Of a DNA stretch of 64,000 nt, positions 49,947 through 58,524 are shown one piece after another; position 1 is the stretch's first letter, and each line of letters starts with the position of its first letter. Position numbers and translations under genes: made by a program. The notes under the pieces were generated by a model that did not search any database, was not told the origin of the DNA, and was given only the letters and a program-made list of their open reading frames with translations. Origin of the DNA: Rhodococcus_F sp040656415 (lineage in GTDB: Bacteria > Actinomycetota > Actinomycetes > Mycobacteriales > Mycobacteriaceae); contig NZ_JBFAMC010000005.1 of the NCBI RefSeq assembly GCF_040656415.1, positions 62,001 to 126,000 on the forward strand, written 5' to 3'.

Positions 49947-50718
49947 CCTGCCCGACCGAACCCTGGGCACCTACCGGCGCATGCGGGCGTGCACGTTCGA
50001 TCAGCGGAAGGGTGCGCAGCTGTCGTTCCAGGTGCCATTGCAGGTGGGCCGCGACCAGGCCGCTGGCCTGACCACGCAGAGGCTGGGACACGCCCTCGGT
50101 GGCCGCCCAGTCACCACGGAACAGGGCATCCATCAGGTCGAGGACCCCCGGTGACGGCGTGGCTGCACCCGGAGGTCGGCAATGAACACATACCGCTCCC
50201 CCGGCCGCCACGTGGAACGCGCGGTGCGGGCCGGGTGCGCTACAACGTGCACACTCCCCCAAGGCTGGGGCCCAGCCTGCAAAACCCATGGCCCGCAACA
50301 GGAATGCATCGAGAACCAACTCACATGGACGATGTTGTTCCGCGACGGCCCGTAGAGCTCCGACCGTGAGCCGGTGCAGTTGCGGGGCCGGTGCACGTTC
50401 CTCACCGGCGAGACGCTCGGCGGTTTCGAGAATCGCGCACGCCGTGGTGTACCGGGGGTAGTCGTCGACGATATCGGTCGCGAACGCGTCGACCGTCTCG
50501 ACCTGGGTGACCACGTCGAGATTGCGACCGGGATAGAGCTGCACGTCGATGTGCGTAAACGGCTCTAGTCGGGCCCCGAACTTGGATCGTGTGCGACGAA
50601 CCCCCTTGGCTACCGCCCGCACCAAACCTTGCTGACGAGTGAGGAGCGTGACGATACGGTCGGCCTCGCCCAGCTTGTGCTGGCGCAGCACAACCGCATT
50701 GTCTCGATACAACCTCAC
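49903..50718 (-). CDS. recO: DNA repair protein RecO
   Basis: 271-residue mediator of the RecFOR pathway that loads RecA on single-stranded DNA. OB-fold N-terminus LYRDNAVVLRQHKLGEADRI with GVRRTRSKFGARLEPF; C-terminal zinc site formed by CARC and CVHC around residues 158-180 (ALGECARCSAPGPH, GAVCVHCRPP). Its stop lies about 40 bases inside uppS. Order recO-uppS is the same as Rv2362c-Rv2361c. The last 25 residues are low complexity. Confidence 0.94.
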   Translation of the reverse strand: MRLYRDNAVVLRQHKLGEADRIVTLLTRQQGLVRAVAKGVRRTRSKFGARLEPFTHIDVQLYPGRNLDVVTQVETVDAFATDIVDDYPRYTTACAILETAERLAGEERAPAPQLHRLTVGALRAVAEQHRPCELVLDAFLLRAMGFAGWAPALGECARCSAPGPHRAFHVAAGGAVCVHCRPPGAATPSPGVLDLMDALFRGDWAATEGVSQPLRGQASGLVAAHLQWHLERQLRTLPLIERARPHAPVGAQGSVGQDGDRDSTTRTASSG

Positions 50719-50822
50719 CCGTTCAGTCTTTCACGTCGCGGCGACGGGCCGGCGCAAGACAATCGCGCCGCGTCACCTCGAGAGCCAAGTCATGGCGTCA
50801 TCGCGCTTCCTCTGCGACTGGG

Positions 50823-51473
50823 CTATTCGGCTCGTCTCCAGGTTCCGCCGTCGTCAAAAAAGTTCGATACGCAGAATAGGTCCCGACCTTCAGGTGAGAC
50901 TGCGATACCGGTCACTGGCGGATAGCACGGGTCACCATCCGATGCCGTTCCTATGATCGGCTCCGACCGAACCCAGCGCGCCCGGGGGCCTCCGGCGTAT
51001 GTGCATTTGAGGAACGTCCCGTCCGGGGCAGTCGCATGGTTGTCGACTGAGGGATCACAGTCCCCGTCCAACATCGGCACAGGCGCCGGGGCCTCTGTGA
51101 CTTCGGACGCGTCGAAGGTGGTGATCTCGTCAACGGTAGTGTTCGGTGCTGCGGTTGCCGGTGGGGGCGAGGTGATGGTGGGCAAGTCTGCCGGCATCGA
51201 AGAGTCCTTCGATGCCGTGGCAGTCCCAGGGACCGTGAACGCGATGCTCCCCGAATACACGATCGCAGCGACGGCGAGCGCTTCGACTATCCCGAGGACC
51301 AACCCCGCGATTGCGATGCCTCGGCCACCAGGGCGCGTGAACGCGAGGACGGCGAACACGATCGCCACAGGAAACAGGCCCAGAAGGGCCGCAACAAGCG
51401 AGATCACGGCATACAGATTGCTCGGATCAAGCGGCGGCCGGGTGACGTCTTTCGACAAGTCCACTGCGGTCAT
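50823..51473 (-). CDS. DUF4190-like membrane protein with extracytoplasmic domain
   Basis: 216-residue protein. Two transmembrane helices near residues 20-45 (LYAVISLVAALLGLFPVAIVFAVLAF) and 55-80 (GIAIAGLVLGIVEALAVAAIVY) match the DUF4190 pattern. A Thr/Pro-rich linker (about 85-130) leads to a small domain with four cysteines (GDCDPSVD, LKCTYAGG, DPCYPPV, LFCVSNF) that may form two disulfides outside the membrane. No operon partner. The function is unknown. Confidence 0.75.
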   Translation of the reverse strand: MTAVDLSKDVTRPPLDPSNLYAVISLVAALLGLFPVAIVFAVLAFTRPGGRGIAIAGLVLGIVEALAVAAIVYSGSIAFTVPGTATASKDSSMPADLPTITSPPPATAAPNTTVDEITTFDASEVTEAPAPVPMLDGDCDPSVDNHATAPDGTFLKCTYAGGPRARWVRSEPIIGTASDGDPCYPPVTGIAVSPEGRDLFCVSNFFDDGGTWRRAE

Positions 51474-51705
51474 CGACTACACCGCCCACGCCGAAAATAG
51501 CCCCACACCGACAGCGACCACGTGATAGGCGTCCCGCATTGATATCCCACTTCCATCATGAGGCCTCGAGCGAAGCCAGCGTCGGTGATCTTAGATCAGC
51601 GACACAAACCGGTAGATCGTTGTGGCCACCATGGATTCATGTGGGCGAACCTTCCCCTTCTACACAGCAGGTGACTTCGAAGACCATCGCCGTCATTCGA
51701 ATCCC

Positions 51706-52452
51706 TCAGATTCCCGCCCTCCAAGCGAGCTGTTTGTCCTCCCTAGCGGACTCGACGAGTCGTGACACCGACGCGGGCACCGGTGTGCCGGGCGCCACCC
51801 ACGGTGCGGGTACGGGCAAACCGGCGACCGAGCGCATGGGAACCACTCCGGCCCACGCGCTGTTGGATTCGGTGGGTTCGCTCGGTGGCGCATCTCGCAC
51901 CTTGACAGTCCATTGACCCGGCGAGATCGGAAGGGCGAGGGCCAGCGTCGCGGCGAGTTCCTTGCGCCTGTGTTCTCGGACCTCCCTGCTGCGGCCGGGG
52001 ATCAACCCATCCGAGAGCACACTCAACGCGCCGGCGGAGTCGTCCTCGTCCAGCGTGACGAGGTTGCCCCGCACGACGGCGGATCGGTAGTTGGCGGACG
52101 AATCGAACAGGGTGTCCGCTACGACGATTCCGTCAAGCATGGCGACACACAGCACCGCCGGCGCACCTGCGGCCACGTGCCGTAGGGCACCGGCCCCGGT
52201 GGATCCGTGCAGCAGGATCCTGTCACCGTCCCGGGCGTAGAGCAGTGGTACCGCCCACGGCATACCGTCGACGACGGTGGCGAGTGTTCCCATCGCTGCG
52301 GCATCGAGGACGGCGTCGAGCTGGGCTCGTTCGGTTCGGGCACGCTCCGGATGTCTCTTGATCTTGTCCACGAGACCATGATCGATTCCATCTGGATCTG
52401 GTACAAGATCCACAATCGGGGATACTTGCAGACCAGTATTGTCTGGGGCCAT
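51706..52452 (-). CDS. Pyridoxamine 5'-phosphate oxidase-like FMN-binding protein
   Basis: Up to 248 residues; split-barrel flavin-binding fold of the PNPOx type: LDAVLDAAAMGTLATVVDGM, PWAVPLLYARDGDRILLHGS, APAVLCVAMLDGIVVADTLF, YRSAVVRGNLVTLDEDDS. This group includes heme/F420/FMN-linked reductases, so the exact reaction is unknown. ATG 52452 overlaps the divergent MocR start in the shared CATG; a more conservative start is GTG 52371, just before the conserved domain, which would leave room for promoters. Regulation by the divergent MocR protein is likely, as such pairs often handle vitamin B6 compounds. Confidence 0.78.
   Translation of the reverse strand: MAPDNTGLQVSPIVDLVPDPDGIDHGLVDKIKRHPERARTERAQLDAVLDAAAMGTLATVVDGMPWAVPLLYARDGDRILLHGSTGAGALRHVAAGAPAVLCVAMLDGIVVADTLFDSSANYRSAVVRGNLVTLDEDDSAGALSVLSDGLIPGRSREVREHRRKELAATLALALPISPGQWTVKVRDAPPSEPTESNSAWAGVVPMRSVAGLPVPAPWVAPGTPVPASVSRLVESAREDKQLAWRAGI
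52398..52436. promoter_or_regulatory. Candidate operator between PNPOx-like and MocR genes
   Basis: CTGGTACAAG (52398-52407) and CTTGCAGACCAG (52425-52436) form an imperfect inverted repeat (CTGG..CAAG / CTTG..CCAG) in the divergent control region. MocR proteins bind as dimers to paired sites, so this is a reasonable site; unproven. Confidence 0.4.
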
Positions 52453-53899
52453 GCCCCGAATCAGGCCTGAACTGCACCTGGCATTGCGGCTTCCCGACAC
52501 CGATGCACCGATTCGGCACCGCATTGCGGAGTCGATCGTCGACGAAATCCGGGTAGGTCGTCTCCGCCCCGGCGACCCCCTTCCATCGACGCGGGCGCTG
52601 GCCGAAAATCTGATGGTAGCCCGGGCATCGGTGGTCGACGCCTACGACGAACTGTGCTCGTCCGGATACGCCCACGCCCGCGCCGGTTCCGGCACTCGGA
52701 TCGCACCGGACGCCGATACCGCTGCCCGAGCCCACGTCGCCTCTCACGCGATCACCCCGGCGTCGCAGAGGCCGTCACCCACCACACTCGAGAATTCGAA
52801 AACCGTGTGGGACCTCACTCCTGGCCACCCCGACCCCAGCCTGATCTCCACAACCGACTGGCGCAGGGCGTGGCGTCTTGCCGCCACCGCCGGAGTGACC
52901 TCCGACTTCGACGGCCCTGACGCGCACCCGGAGTTGCGGCGTTCCCTCGCGGAACATCTGCGCCGCACGCGAGGGATCGCCGCGCACGCCGACGAACTGG
53001 TGATCGTGCCCGGAGTCGGCTCAGCGCTCCGGATGCTCTCCGCCGCAGCGGGATTCGGTAACCGAGAAGTGGCGTTCGAAGAACCCGGCTACAGCCGCGC
53101 TCGTAGAGTTCTCGAAAGCTCCGGTGTGCGGGCGCGGTCGGTCCCCGTGGATTCGGACGGTCTCGATCCCGAACTGTTGCGCGCCACCGATGTTGCGGCC
53201 TACTGCACGCCTGCCCATCAGTATCCGATGGGTGCACGGATGCCCGTGAGCCGCAGAGCCCAACTCGTCGCCCACGCAACAGCTTCGAACACGCTTCTCA
53301 TCGAGGACGACTACGACGGCGAGTTCCGCTACGACGTGTCGGCGCTGCCCGCCCTGCGCAGCATCGACCGCGGGTCCGAATGCGTGGCATACGTCGGAAC
53401 CGCCTCGAAGATCCTCACCCCCGCGATCCGGGTGGCGTGGGTGATCGCTCCCTCGGCGCTCCGGCCGGCCATCGCCCGAGCCCTGGACACGAGTGGTGAG
53501 GCCTGCTGTTCGATCACCGCCCTTGCGCTCTCGCATTTCATCGACTCCGGCGCGTTGACACGCCATCTCGCGCGTGCCTCCCGCACCTACTCCGCGCGTC
53601 GGACTGCGCTCGTCACCGCAATGGAGCGTCAACTGTCTGCATTCGACACGGACGGCGTCGGCCTCGCGGGAATCGAGGCCGGTCTTCACGTGGTCCTGAC
53701 GCTGCCCGATTCCGTGGACGACACTGCTTTCTCGGCCGAGCTGCGTGCTCACGGTGTGGCGGTCCCCAGTCTCGCCAACTACCGCACGACACCGAACGGG
53801 CCGCGTGGACTGGTCTGCGGATACGCCCGCCTACCCGAATCTCGGGCTCGGGGCGCTGCCGAAGTGATCGGAAAGGTAGCTCAACGGCATCTCGGCTGA
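52451..53899 (+). CDS. MocR/PdxR-type regulator (GntR + aminotransferase fold)
   Basis: 482 residues from ATG 52451. Residues about 10-80 are a GntR winged helix (IRHRIAESIVDEIRVGRLRPGD, PLPSTRALAENLMVARASVVDAY). Residues about 120-480 are a class I aminotransferase-like domain with PGVGSALRML, EDDYDGEFRYD and the PLP-lysine region VGTASKILTPAIRVAW. MocR regulators use PLP to sense vitamin B6, GABA or amino acids. The divergent PNPOx-like gene is the probable target. TTG 52439 is an alternative start. Confidence 0.87.
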   Translation: MPRIRPELHLALRLPDTDAPIRHRIAESIVDEIRVGRLRPGDPLPSTRALAENLMVARASVVDAYDELCSSGYAHARAGSGTRIAPDADTAARAHVASHAITPASQRPSPTTLENSKTVWDLTPGHPDPSLISTTDWRRAWRLAATAGVTSDFDGPDAHPELRRSLAEHLRRTRGIAAHADELVIVPGVGSALRMLSAAAGFGNREVAFEEPGYSRARRVLESSGVRARSVPVDSDGLDPELLRATDVAAYCTPAHQYPMGARMPVSRRAQLVAHATASNTLLIEDDYDGEFRYDVSALPALRSIDRGSECVAYVGTASKILTPAIRVAWVIAPSALRPAIARALDTSGEACCSITALALSHFIDSGALTRHLARASRTYSARRTALVTAMERQLSAFDTDGVGLAGIEAGLHVVLTLPDSVDDTAFSAELRAHGVAVPSLANYRTTPNGPRGLVCGYARLPESRARGAAEVIGKVAQRHLG

Positions 53900-53900
53900 T

Positions 53901-53922
53901 ACTGTTCGTTCGAACGAACAGT
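53901..53922. promoter_or_regulatory. Perfect 22-bp palindromic operator before the amidase-TetR operon
   Basis: The half-site ACTGTTCGTTC at 53901-53911 is followed without spacer by its exact complement. It sits 17 bases upstream of the amidase ATG and just after the MocR stop. A TetR gene is the second gene of the operon, so this is very likely its own binding site and would autoregulate both genes. Confidence 0.7.
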
Positions 53923-53938
53923 TGCATGGGAGGGCTAG

Positions 53939-55381
53939 ATGAGCACGGAACAATTGGGCAGTGAACAGCGGAGTGAAGACCGGGAATGGGCACCGGGACT
54001 TGCCGACCAGGTGAAGGCGCTCGCATCCGGCGTCACCACCTCCGTCGAGGAAACCCGCGTAGCTCTGGACCGAATCGAGGCGAGCCAGTCGACGCTCAAC
54101 GCCTTCAAGGTCGTGCGCCGGAGCAAGGCATTGGCCGAGGCTGAGGAGGCGGATCGGCGGCTCGCGGCCGGTGAACGTCTCCCGTTGCTCGGTGTTCCGA
54201 TCGCCGTGAAGGACGACGTCGACGTGGCCGGCGAACCGACCGCGTTCGGATGCCCCGGAGACTTCCCGCCCGCAGCACGCGACGCCGAGGTCGTGCGGCG
54301 ATTGCGCGCCGCGGGCGCCGTGATCGTGGGCAAGACCAACAGTCCCGAACTGGGGCAGTGGCCGTTCACCAGCGGACCCGGTTTCGGCTGGACCCGCAAC
54401 CCGTGGAACGGCGACCACACACCCGGAGGATCCTCCGGTGGCGCCGCGGCGGCCGTTTCGGCAGGCATGGTGTCGGCTGCGATCGGGTCGGACGGCGCCG
54501 GTTCCGTCCGCATTCCCGCCGCGTGGACCAACCTGGTCGGGATCAAACCCCAGCGGGGACGAATTTCCACCTGGCCCGCAGCCGAAGCCTTCAACGGCCT
54601 CACCGTCAACGGACCACTGGCCCGGACGGTCGCCGATGCTGCTCTGCTTCTCGACATCGCGTCGGGGCCACACGAGGGCGACCTGCACACACCCGCTCCC
54701 CTCACCGTCAGCGATGCGGTAGGCCGCGACACCGGCTCGCTCCGCATCGCGCTGTCCCTGCGCGTTCCGTTCACCCCGACTCCCACGAACCTGCACCCGG
54801 AGGTCCGCCGGGGCGTCTACCGGATCGCCGACGCCCTGCGCAACCTCGGGCACCGCGTGGTGGTGGACGACCCGAACTACGGAATCGCTTTCGGGCTTGG
54901 CTTCTTGCCGAGGTCGCTAGCGGGCGTCGATGACTGGATGCAGAAGCTCCCGAACCCGTCTCTCGTCGACCCTCGTACGAAGTCCAACGCCCGTACCGGC
55001 CGGAAGCTGCAGGGCCTGCCCCTGCGGGCGGCACGAGCGGCCGAACGTCGGGCGCAGAAGCGCGTGGGAGCGATCTTCGACAAGTACGACGTGGTCCTCG
55101 CCCCGAGCACCGCGACTCCCCCACCGCGCGTCGACGCAATGGACGGCATCGGTGCGTGGGAGACGGACAAGGTCATCACCGCGGCCTGCCCCTACGGATG
55201 GGCGTGGAACGTCCTGGGCTGGCCGAGCGTGAATGTGCCTGCAGGCTTCACTTCCGACAACCTGCCGGTCGGGGCCCAGCTGATGGGCCACGACAGTGCC
55301 GAACCGCTGCTGGTGTCGCTCGCCGCGCAGCTCGAGTCGGTCCTCCGGTGGGATCGGGTACGCCCCGAGCCGTGGTGGTGA
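53939..55381 (+). CDS. Amidase signature family enzyme (AmiA2-like)
   Basis: 480-residue amidase hydrolysing carboxamides. The catalytic triad Lys-cisSer-Ser is visible: Lys in GVPIAVKDDVDV, then the signature GGSSGGAAAAVSAGM and SDGAGSVRIPA. Position between recO and era matches Rv2363 (amiA2). ATG 53939 follows GGGAGG. The stop overlaps the TetR start by 4 nt. With the palindrome upstream, the two genes form a self-regulated pair. The substrate is unknown. Confidence 0.88.
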   Translation: MSTEQLGSEQRSEDREWAPGLADQVKALASGVTTSVEETRVALDRIEASQSTLNAFKVVRRSKALAEAEEADRRLAAGERLPLLGVPIAVKDDVDVAGEPTAFGCPGDFPPAARDAEVVRRLRAAGAVIVGKTNSPELGQWPFTSGPGFGWTRNPWNGDHTPGGSSGGAAAAVSAGMVSAAIGSDGAGSVRIPAAWTNLVGIKPQRGRISTWPAAEAFNGLTVNGPLARTVADAALLLDIASGPHEGDLHTPAPLTVSDAVGRDTGSLRIALSLRVPFTPTPTNLHPEVRRGVYRIADALRNLGHRVVVDDPNYGIAFGLGFLPRSLAGVDDWMQKLPNPSLVDPRTKSNARTGRKLQGLPLRAARAAERRAQKRVGAIFDKYDVVLAPSTATPPPRVDAMDGIGAWETDKVITAACPYGWAWNVLGWPSVNVPAGFTSDNLPVGAQLMGHDSAEPLLVSLAAQLESVLRWDRVRPEPWW

Positions 55382-55959
55382 CCTCGGTGTCCACGGACGT
55401 TCGTGATCGAGTCCTCGCGGCGGCCCTCCATATCATCGGTACGGAGGGCATTCCGGGTGTCACCAATCGGCGAATCGCTGCAAAGGCCGGGGTGTCACTC
55501 GGATCGATCACCTACCACTTCCCCACTCAGACGGACCTGCTGCGCGCAGCCTTGTCGGGGTTCGTGGCCCAAGAGACACAACGCCTCGCGGACCTGGCGA
55601 ACGAGTACCGCGACAAGGGCCTGAGTCTCGTCGATGCCGCAGCGCTGACGGAGAAGGTGGCGAAGGATCTGACCTTCTCTGCCGAGGAGATCGCACCGTT
55701 CGAGCTGTACGTCCACGCCGGACGCGACCACGAGCTGCGGCAGGCCGCCGAAGAGTGTTTTGCCGCGTACGAGGAATTGACGGTGACGATACTTACCGCC
55801 CTCGGCGTCCCCAACGCCGCCACGATCGCGCCGACGATCGTCGCCACCATCACCGGACTACAACTGAGGAGGCTTGCCACCGGAAGCGGTGGCGATCACG
55901 ACATCTCGGCATCCGTGCTGTTGCTGCTCAACTCCTCGGTCCAAGCGCCACCGGGCTAA
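55378..55959 (+). CDS. TetR-family transcriptional regulator
   Basis: 193-residue repressor. N-terminal helix-turn-helix: VRDRVLAAALHIIG, GVTNRRIAAKAGVSLGSITYHF. The C-terminal ligand domain is helical with LLRAALSGFVAQETQRL and an FELYVHAGRDHELR block. GTG 55378 overlaps the amidase stop (GTGA); GTG codons at 55372 and 55375 are alternatives. It overlaps era tail to tail by 4 nt. The perfect palindrome at 53901 is its probable operator, so amidase substrates or products may be the inducer. Confidence 0.88.
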   Translation: MTSVSTDVRDRVLAAALHIIGTEGIPGVTNRRIAAKAGVSLGSITYHFPTQTDLLRAALSGFVAQETQRLADLANEYRDKGLSLVDAAALTEKVAKDLTFSAEEIAPFELYVHAGRDHELRQAAEECFAAYEELTVTILTALGVPNAATIAPTIVATITGLQLRRLATGSGGDHDISASVLLLLNSSVQAPPG

Positions 55960-56873
55960 AAGCCCAAGCGGCCAAGCTGTTTCGGATCTCGTTGCCAGTC
56001 CTTGGCGACCTTGACGTGCAGTTCGAGAAATATCTTGGTTCCGAGCAGTTTCTCGATCTGCAGGCGAGCCCTCGTCCCGACCTCACGCAGCCGGGCACCG
56101 CCCTTGCCGATCACGATGCCCTTCTGGGACGAGCGCTCGACGTACAGCAGCGCATGGACATCGAGTAGTTCGCCTTGCTTCTCGGTGCGGCCCTCGCGGG
56201 GGATGATCTCCTCGATCACCACCGCGAGGGAGTGCGGCAACTCGTCACCGAGACCTTCGAGCGCGGCCTCACGAATGAGTTCGGCCATCAGCGTTTCCTC
56301 GGGTTCGTCGGTAAGTTCGCCATCCGGGTAGAACGCCGGGCCCTCCTCCATCTTCGATGCGAGAACGTCGACCAAGACCTCCACCTGTTCACCGGACACG
56401 GCGGAAAGGGGGACGACGTCGGTCTCCGGACCGAGGAGTTGGGACACAGCCAGCAGTTGCTTCCCTACCTCGTCTTTGCCGACCTTGTCGATCTTCGTCA
56501 CGACGCCGACAACCGTGGTCTTCGGCGCGATCTGACGCACCTGCTCGACGATCCACCGATCGCCGGGGCCGATCTTCTGATCCGCCGGAATGCACAGGCA
56601 GATCAAGTCGACCTCGGAGTAGGTGTCTTTCACGAGGTCGTTGAGTCGCTGTCCGAGAAGCGTTCGAGGACGGTGCAGTCCCGGAGTATCGACGAGAATC
56701 AGCTGCGCGTGGTCACGATGCACAATGCCACGGATTGTGTGGCGCGTGGTTTGAGGACGCGACGACGTGATCGCAACCTTGGCGCCAACCAGCGCGTTGG
56801 TCAACGTAGATTTACCCGTGTTGGGCCGCCCGACGAAACAGACGAATCCGGAACGGAATTCGGTGTTGCTCAT
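55956..56873 (-). CDS. era: Ribosome-assembly GTPase Era
   Basis: 305-residue GTPase binding 16S rRNA near its 3' end during 30S maturation. G1 GRPNTGKST, G2 region SRPQTTRHTIRG, G3 DTPGLHRP, G4 TKIDKV, and a C-terminal KH domain with QKGIVIGKGGARLREVGTRAR. Length is normal. It ends the long minus-strand cluster starting at hrcA. It pairs in function with YbeY in the same cluster. Confidence 0.96.
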   Translation of the reverse strand: MSNTEFRSGFVCFVGRPNTGKSTLTNALVGAKVAITSSRPQTTRHTIRGIVHRDHAQLILVDTPGLHRPRTLLGQRLNDLVKDTYSEVDLICLCIPADQKIGPGDRWIVEQVRQIAPKTTVVGVVTKIDKVGKDEVGKQLLAVSQLLGPETDVVPLSAVSGEQVEVLVDVLASKMEEGPAFYPDGELTDEPEETLMAELIREAALEGLGDELPHSLAVVIEEIIPREGRTEKQGELLDVHALLYVERSSQKGIVIGKGGARLREVGTRARLQIEKLLGTKIFLELHVKVAKDWQRDPKQLGRLGF

Positions 56874-56874
56874 C

Positions 56875-57198
56875 TCACTCCTCGATCACGGATCCATCTG
56901 CTCGCGCGGAGACGACGACCGCCTGCGCACTGACTTCGTGTAGCGCGACGATACCCGGATCTTCCGAGTTCGCGCCGATCACGACTGCAGCCTCGAAGCC
57001 CTCGGCGCCACTGGACACCGCCGCAGCGATGCTGGCCTGCAGTGCTGTCAACGACAGCGACTTCAGCGAGACCGCGCCTGCCGAGTAGGTGCGCCCGTCG
57101 AGATCTCGGACGGCAGCCCCTTGACCACTTCCGGTGCGGCCGAGCGCTCCTCGTGCAAGTACAACCAACTTGGCATCCTCGGCGCTCAGTTCAGCCAT
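56875..57198 (-). CDS. Cytidine-deaminase-like protein without zinc ligands
   Basis: 107-residue protein in the place of Rv2365c. Its fold pattern follows cytidine deaminase: helix AEDAKLVVLARGALG, strand AAVRDLDGRTYSAGAVS, helix LTALQASIAAAVSSG, strand FEAAVVIGANSE. The motifs C/HAE and PCxxC that hold catalytic zinc are missing; no cysteine is present at all. A catalytic role is therefore unlikely. ATG 57198 overlaps the upstream stop by 8 nt, and era starts 1 base after its stop, so it is coupled to both. Confidence 0.8.
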   Translation of the reverse strand: MAELSAEDAKLVVLARGALGRTGSGQGAAVRDLDGRTYSAGAVSLKSLSLTALQASIAAAVSSGAEGFEAAVVIGANSEDPGIVALHEVSAQAVVVSARADGSVIEE

Positions 57199-58504
57199 CG
57201 TCACTCTCCTGTGCGTTGTCGTCTTCGTCCTCTTCTGCGGACACGCGTTGCACGAAGACCGTGGTGACCCGAACTCGCCCGCGCACGTCGGGAGCACCCT
57301 CACCTCGCAGAACCAATCCTTGGGACTCGACCTCCGATCCCGGGAGCGGAACCCTGCCGAGTTGGTGTCCGATCAGCCCTCCAACGGTTTCCACCTCGTC
57401 GTTCTCGAGTTCGATTCCGAACAGTTCGCCGAGATCCTCGATCGGCAGTCGAGCAGACACGCGGAACATCCCTGCGCCGAGATCCTCGATCGGCGGCGTC
57501 TCGTCCTGGTCGTACTCGTCCGCTATTTCGCCGACGATTTCCTCGATGACGTCCTCGATCGTGACCAGTCCGGCGATTCCTCCGTACTCGTCCACCAAAA
57601 CAGCCATGTGGTTGCGGTCGCGCTGCATCTCCGCGAGCAAGCTGTCGAGGGGCTTGGAGTCCGGCACGAAGACGGCGGGGCGCATCACGTCGTGGACGCT
57701 GACGCCGCGTCCGCCGTCACGTGAATGGTAGGTCTGCTGTACGAGGTCCTTGAGATAGACGACCCCGAGCACGTCGTCGACATTCTCGCCGATCACGGGA
57801 ATCCGCGAGTGCCCGCTTCGGACGGCCAGCGACGTCGCCTGCCCTGCGCTCTTGTTGCTCTCGATCCACACCATCTCGGTACGGGGCACCATCACCTCAC
57901 GGGCCGGAGTATCACCCAACTCGAATACCGACTGGATCATCCGGCGTTCCTCGGCTGCCACCACGCCGCTCTCCTGCGCCATGTCGACGAGTTCACGCAG
58001 TTCGATCTCGGATGCGAAGGGTCCCTCGCGAAATCCCTTGCCCGGTGTGATCGCATTTCCTACGAGGATCAGGAGGCGACTGATCGGTCCCAACAGAGTT
58101 CCGATGAACTGCAAGGGAACCGACGCGGCCAACGAGATCGAGTAGGCGTGCTGGCGGCCGAGCGTACGGGGGCCGACCCCGATCACCACGTAGTCGACCA
58201 GCACCATCACGATCGCGGTAATCGTCAGCGCCCATGCAGGTTCGAGGAGGTCGATGAGTCCACCGACAAGCACAACCGTCGCGGTGATCTCGCACAGGAT
58301 GCGCAGCAGCACCATGAGATTCACATAACGCGGTCGATCCTTCAGGATGCCGAGCACCCGGGTCGCTCCCGGCCGGCCATCCTTCGCCATCTCCTCGATA
58401 CGCGCGGACGAGATCGTGTTGAGAGCGGAATCGACCGCGGCGAAGATACCACCGAGTGGGACGAGGACGATCGCAAGGGCGATAAGCGCGATGGCGCTAT
58501 TCAC
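57191..58504 (-). CDS. CNNM/CorC-type membrane protein with CBS pair
   Basis: 437-residue protein of the hemolysin C/CorC family. N-terminal CNNM domain with about four transmembrane segments (res 1-180), then two CBS domains (VMVPRTEMVWIESNKSAG to VVYLKDLV, and VMRPAVFVPDSKPLDSLL to GGIAGLVTIEDVIEEIVGEI), then the CorC_HlyC transporter-associated domain. Related proteins export or regulate Mg2+ and Co2+. Position equals Rv2366c, between ybeY and the deaminase-like gene. The last 20 residues are acidic. Confidence 0.9.
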   Translation of the reverse strand: MNSAIALIALAIVLVPLGGIFAAVDSALNTISSARIEEMAKDGRPGATRVLGILKDRPRYVNLMVLLRILCEITATVVLVGGLIDLLEPAWALTITAIVMVLVDYVVIGVGPRTLGRQHAYSISLAASVPLQFIGTLLGPISRLLILVGNAITPGKGFREGPFASEIELRELVDMAQESGVVAAEERRMIQSVFELGDTPAREVMVPRTEMVWIESNKSAGQATSLAVRSGHSRIPVIGENVDDVLGVVYLKDLVQQTYHSRDGGRGVSVHDVMRPAVFVPDSKPLDSLLAEMQRDRNHMAVLVDEYGGIAGLVTIEDVIEEIVGEIADEYDQDETPPIEDLGAGMFRVSARLPIEDLGELFGIELENDEVETVGGLIGHQLGRVPLPGSEVESQGLVLRGEGAPDVRGRVRVTTVFVQRVSAEEDEDDNAQESDDG

Positions 58505-58524
58505 AGAAGACCCTCCACGTGGAG

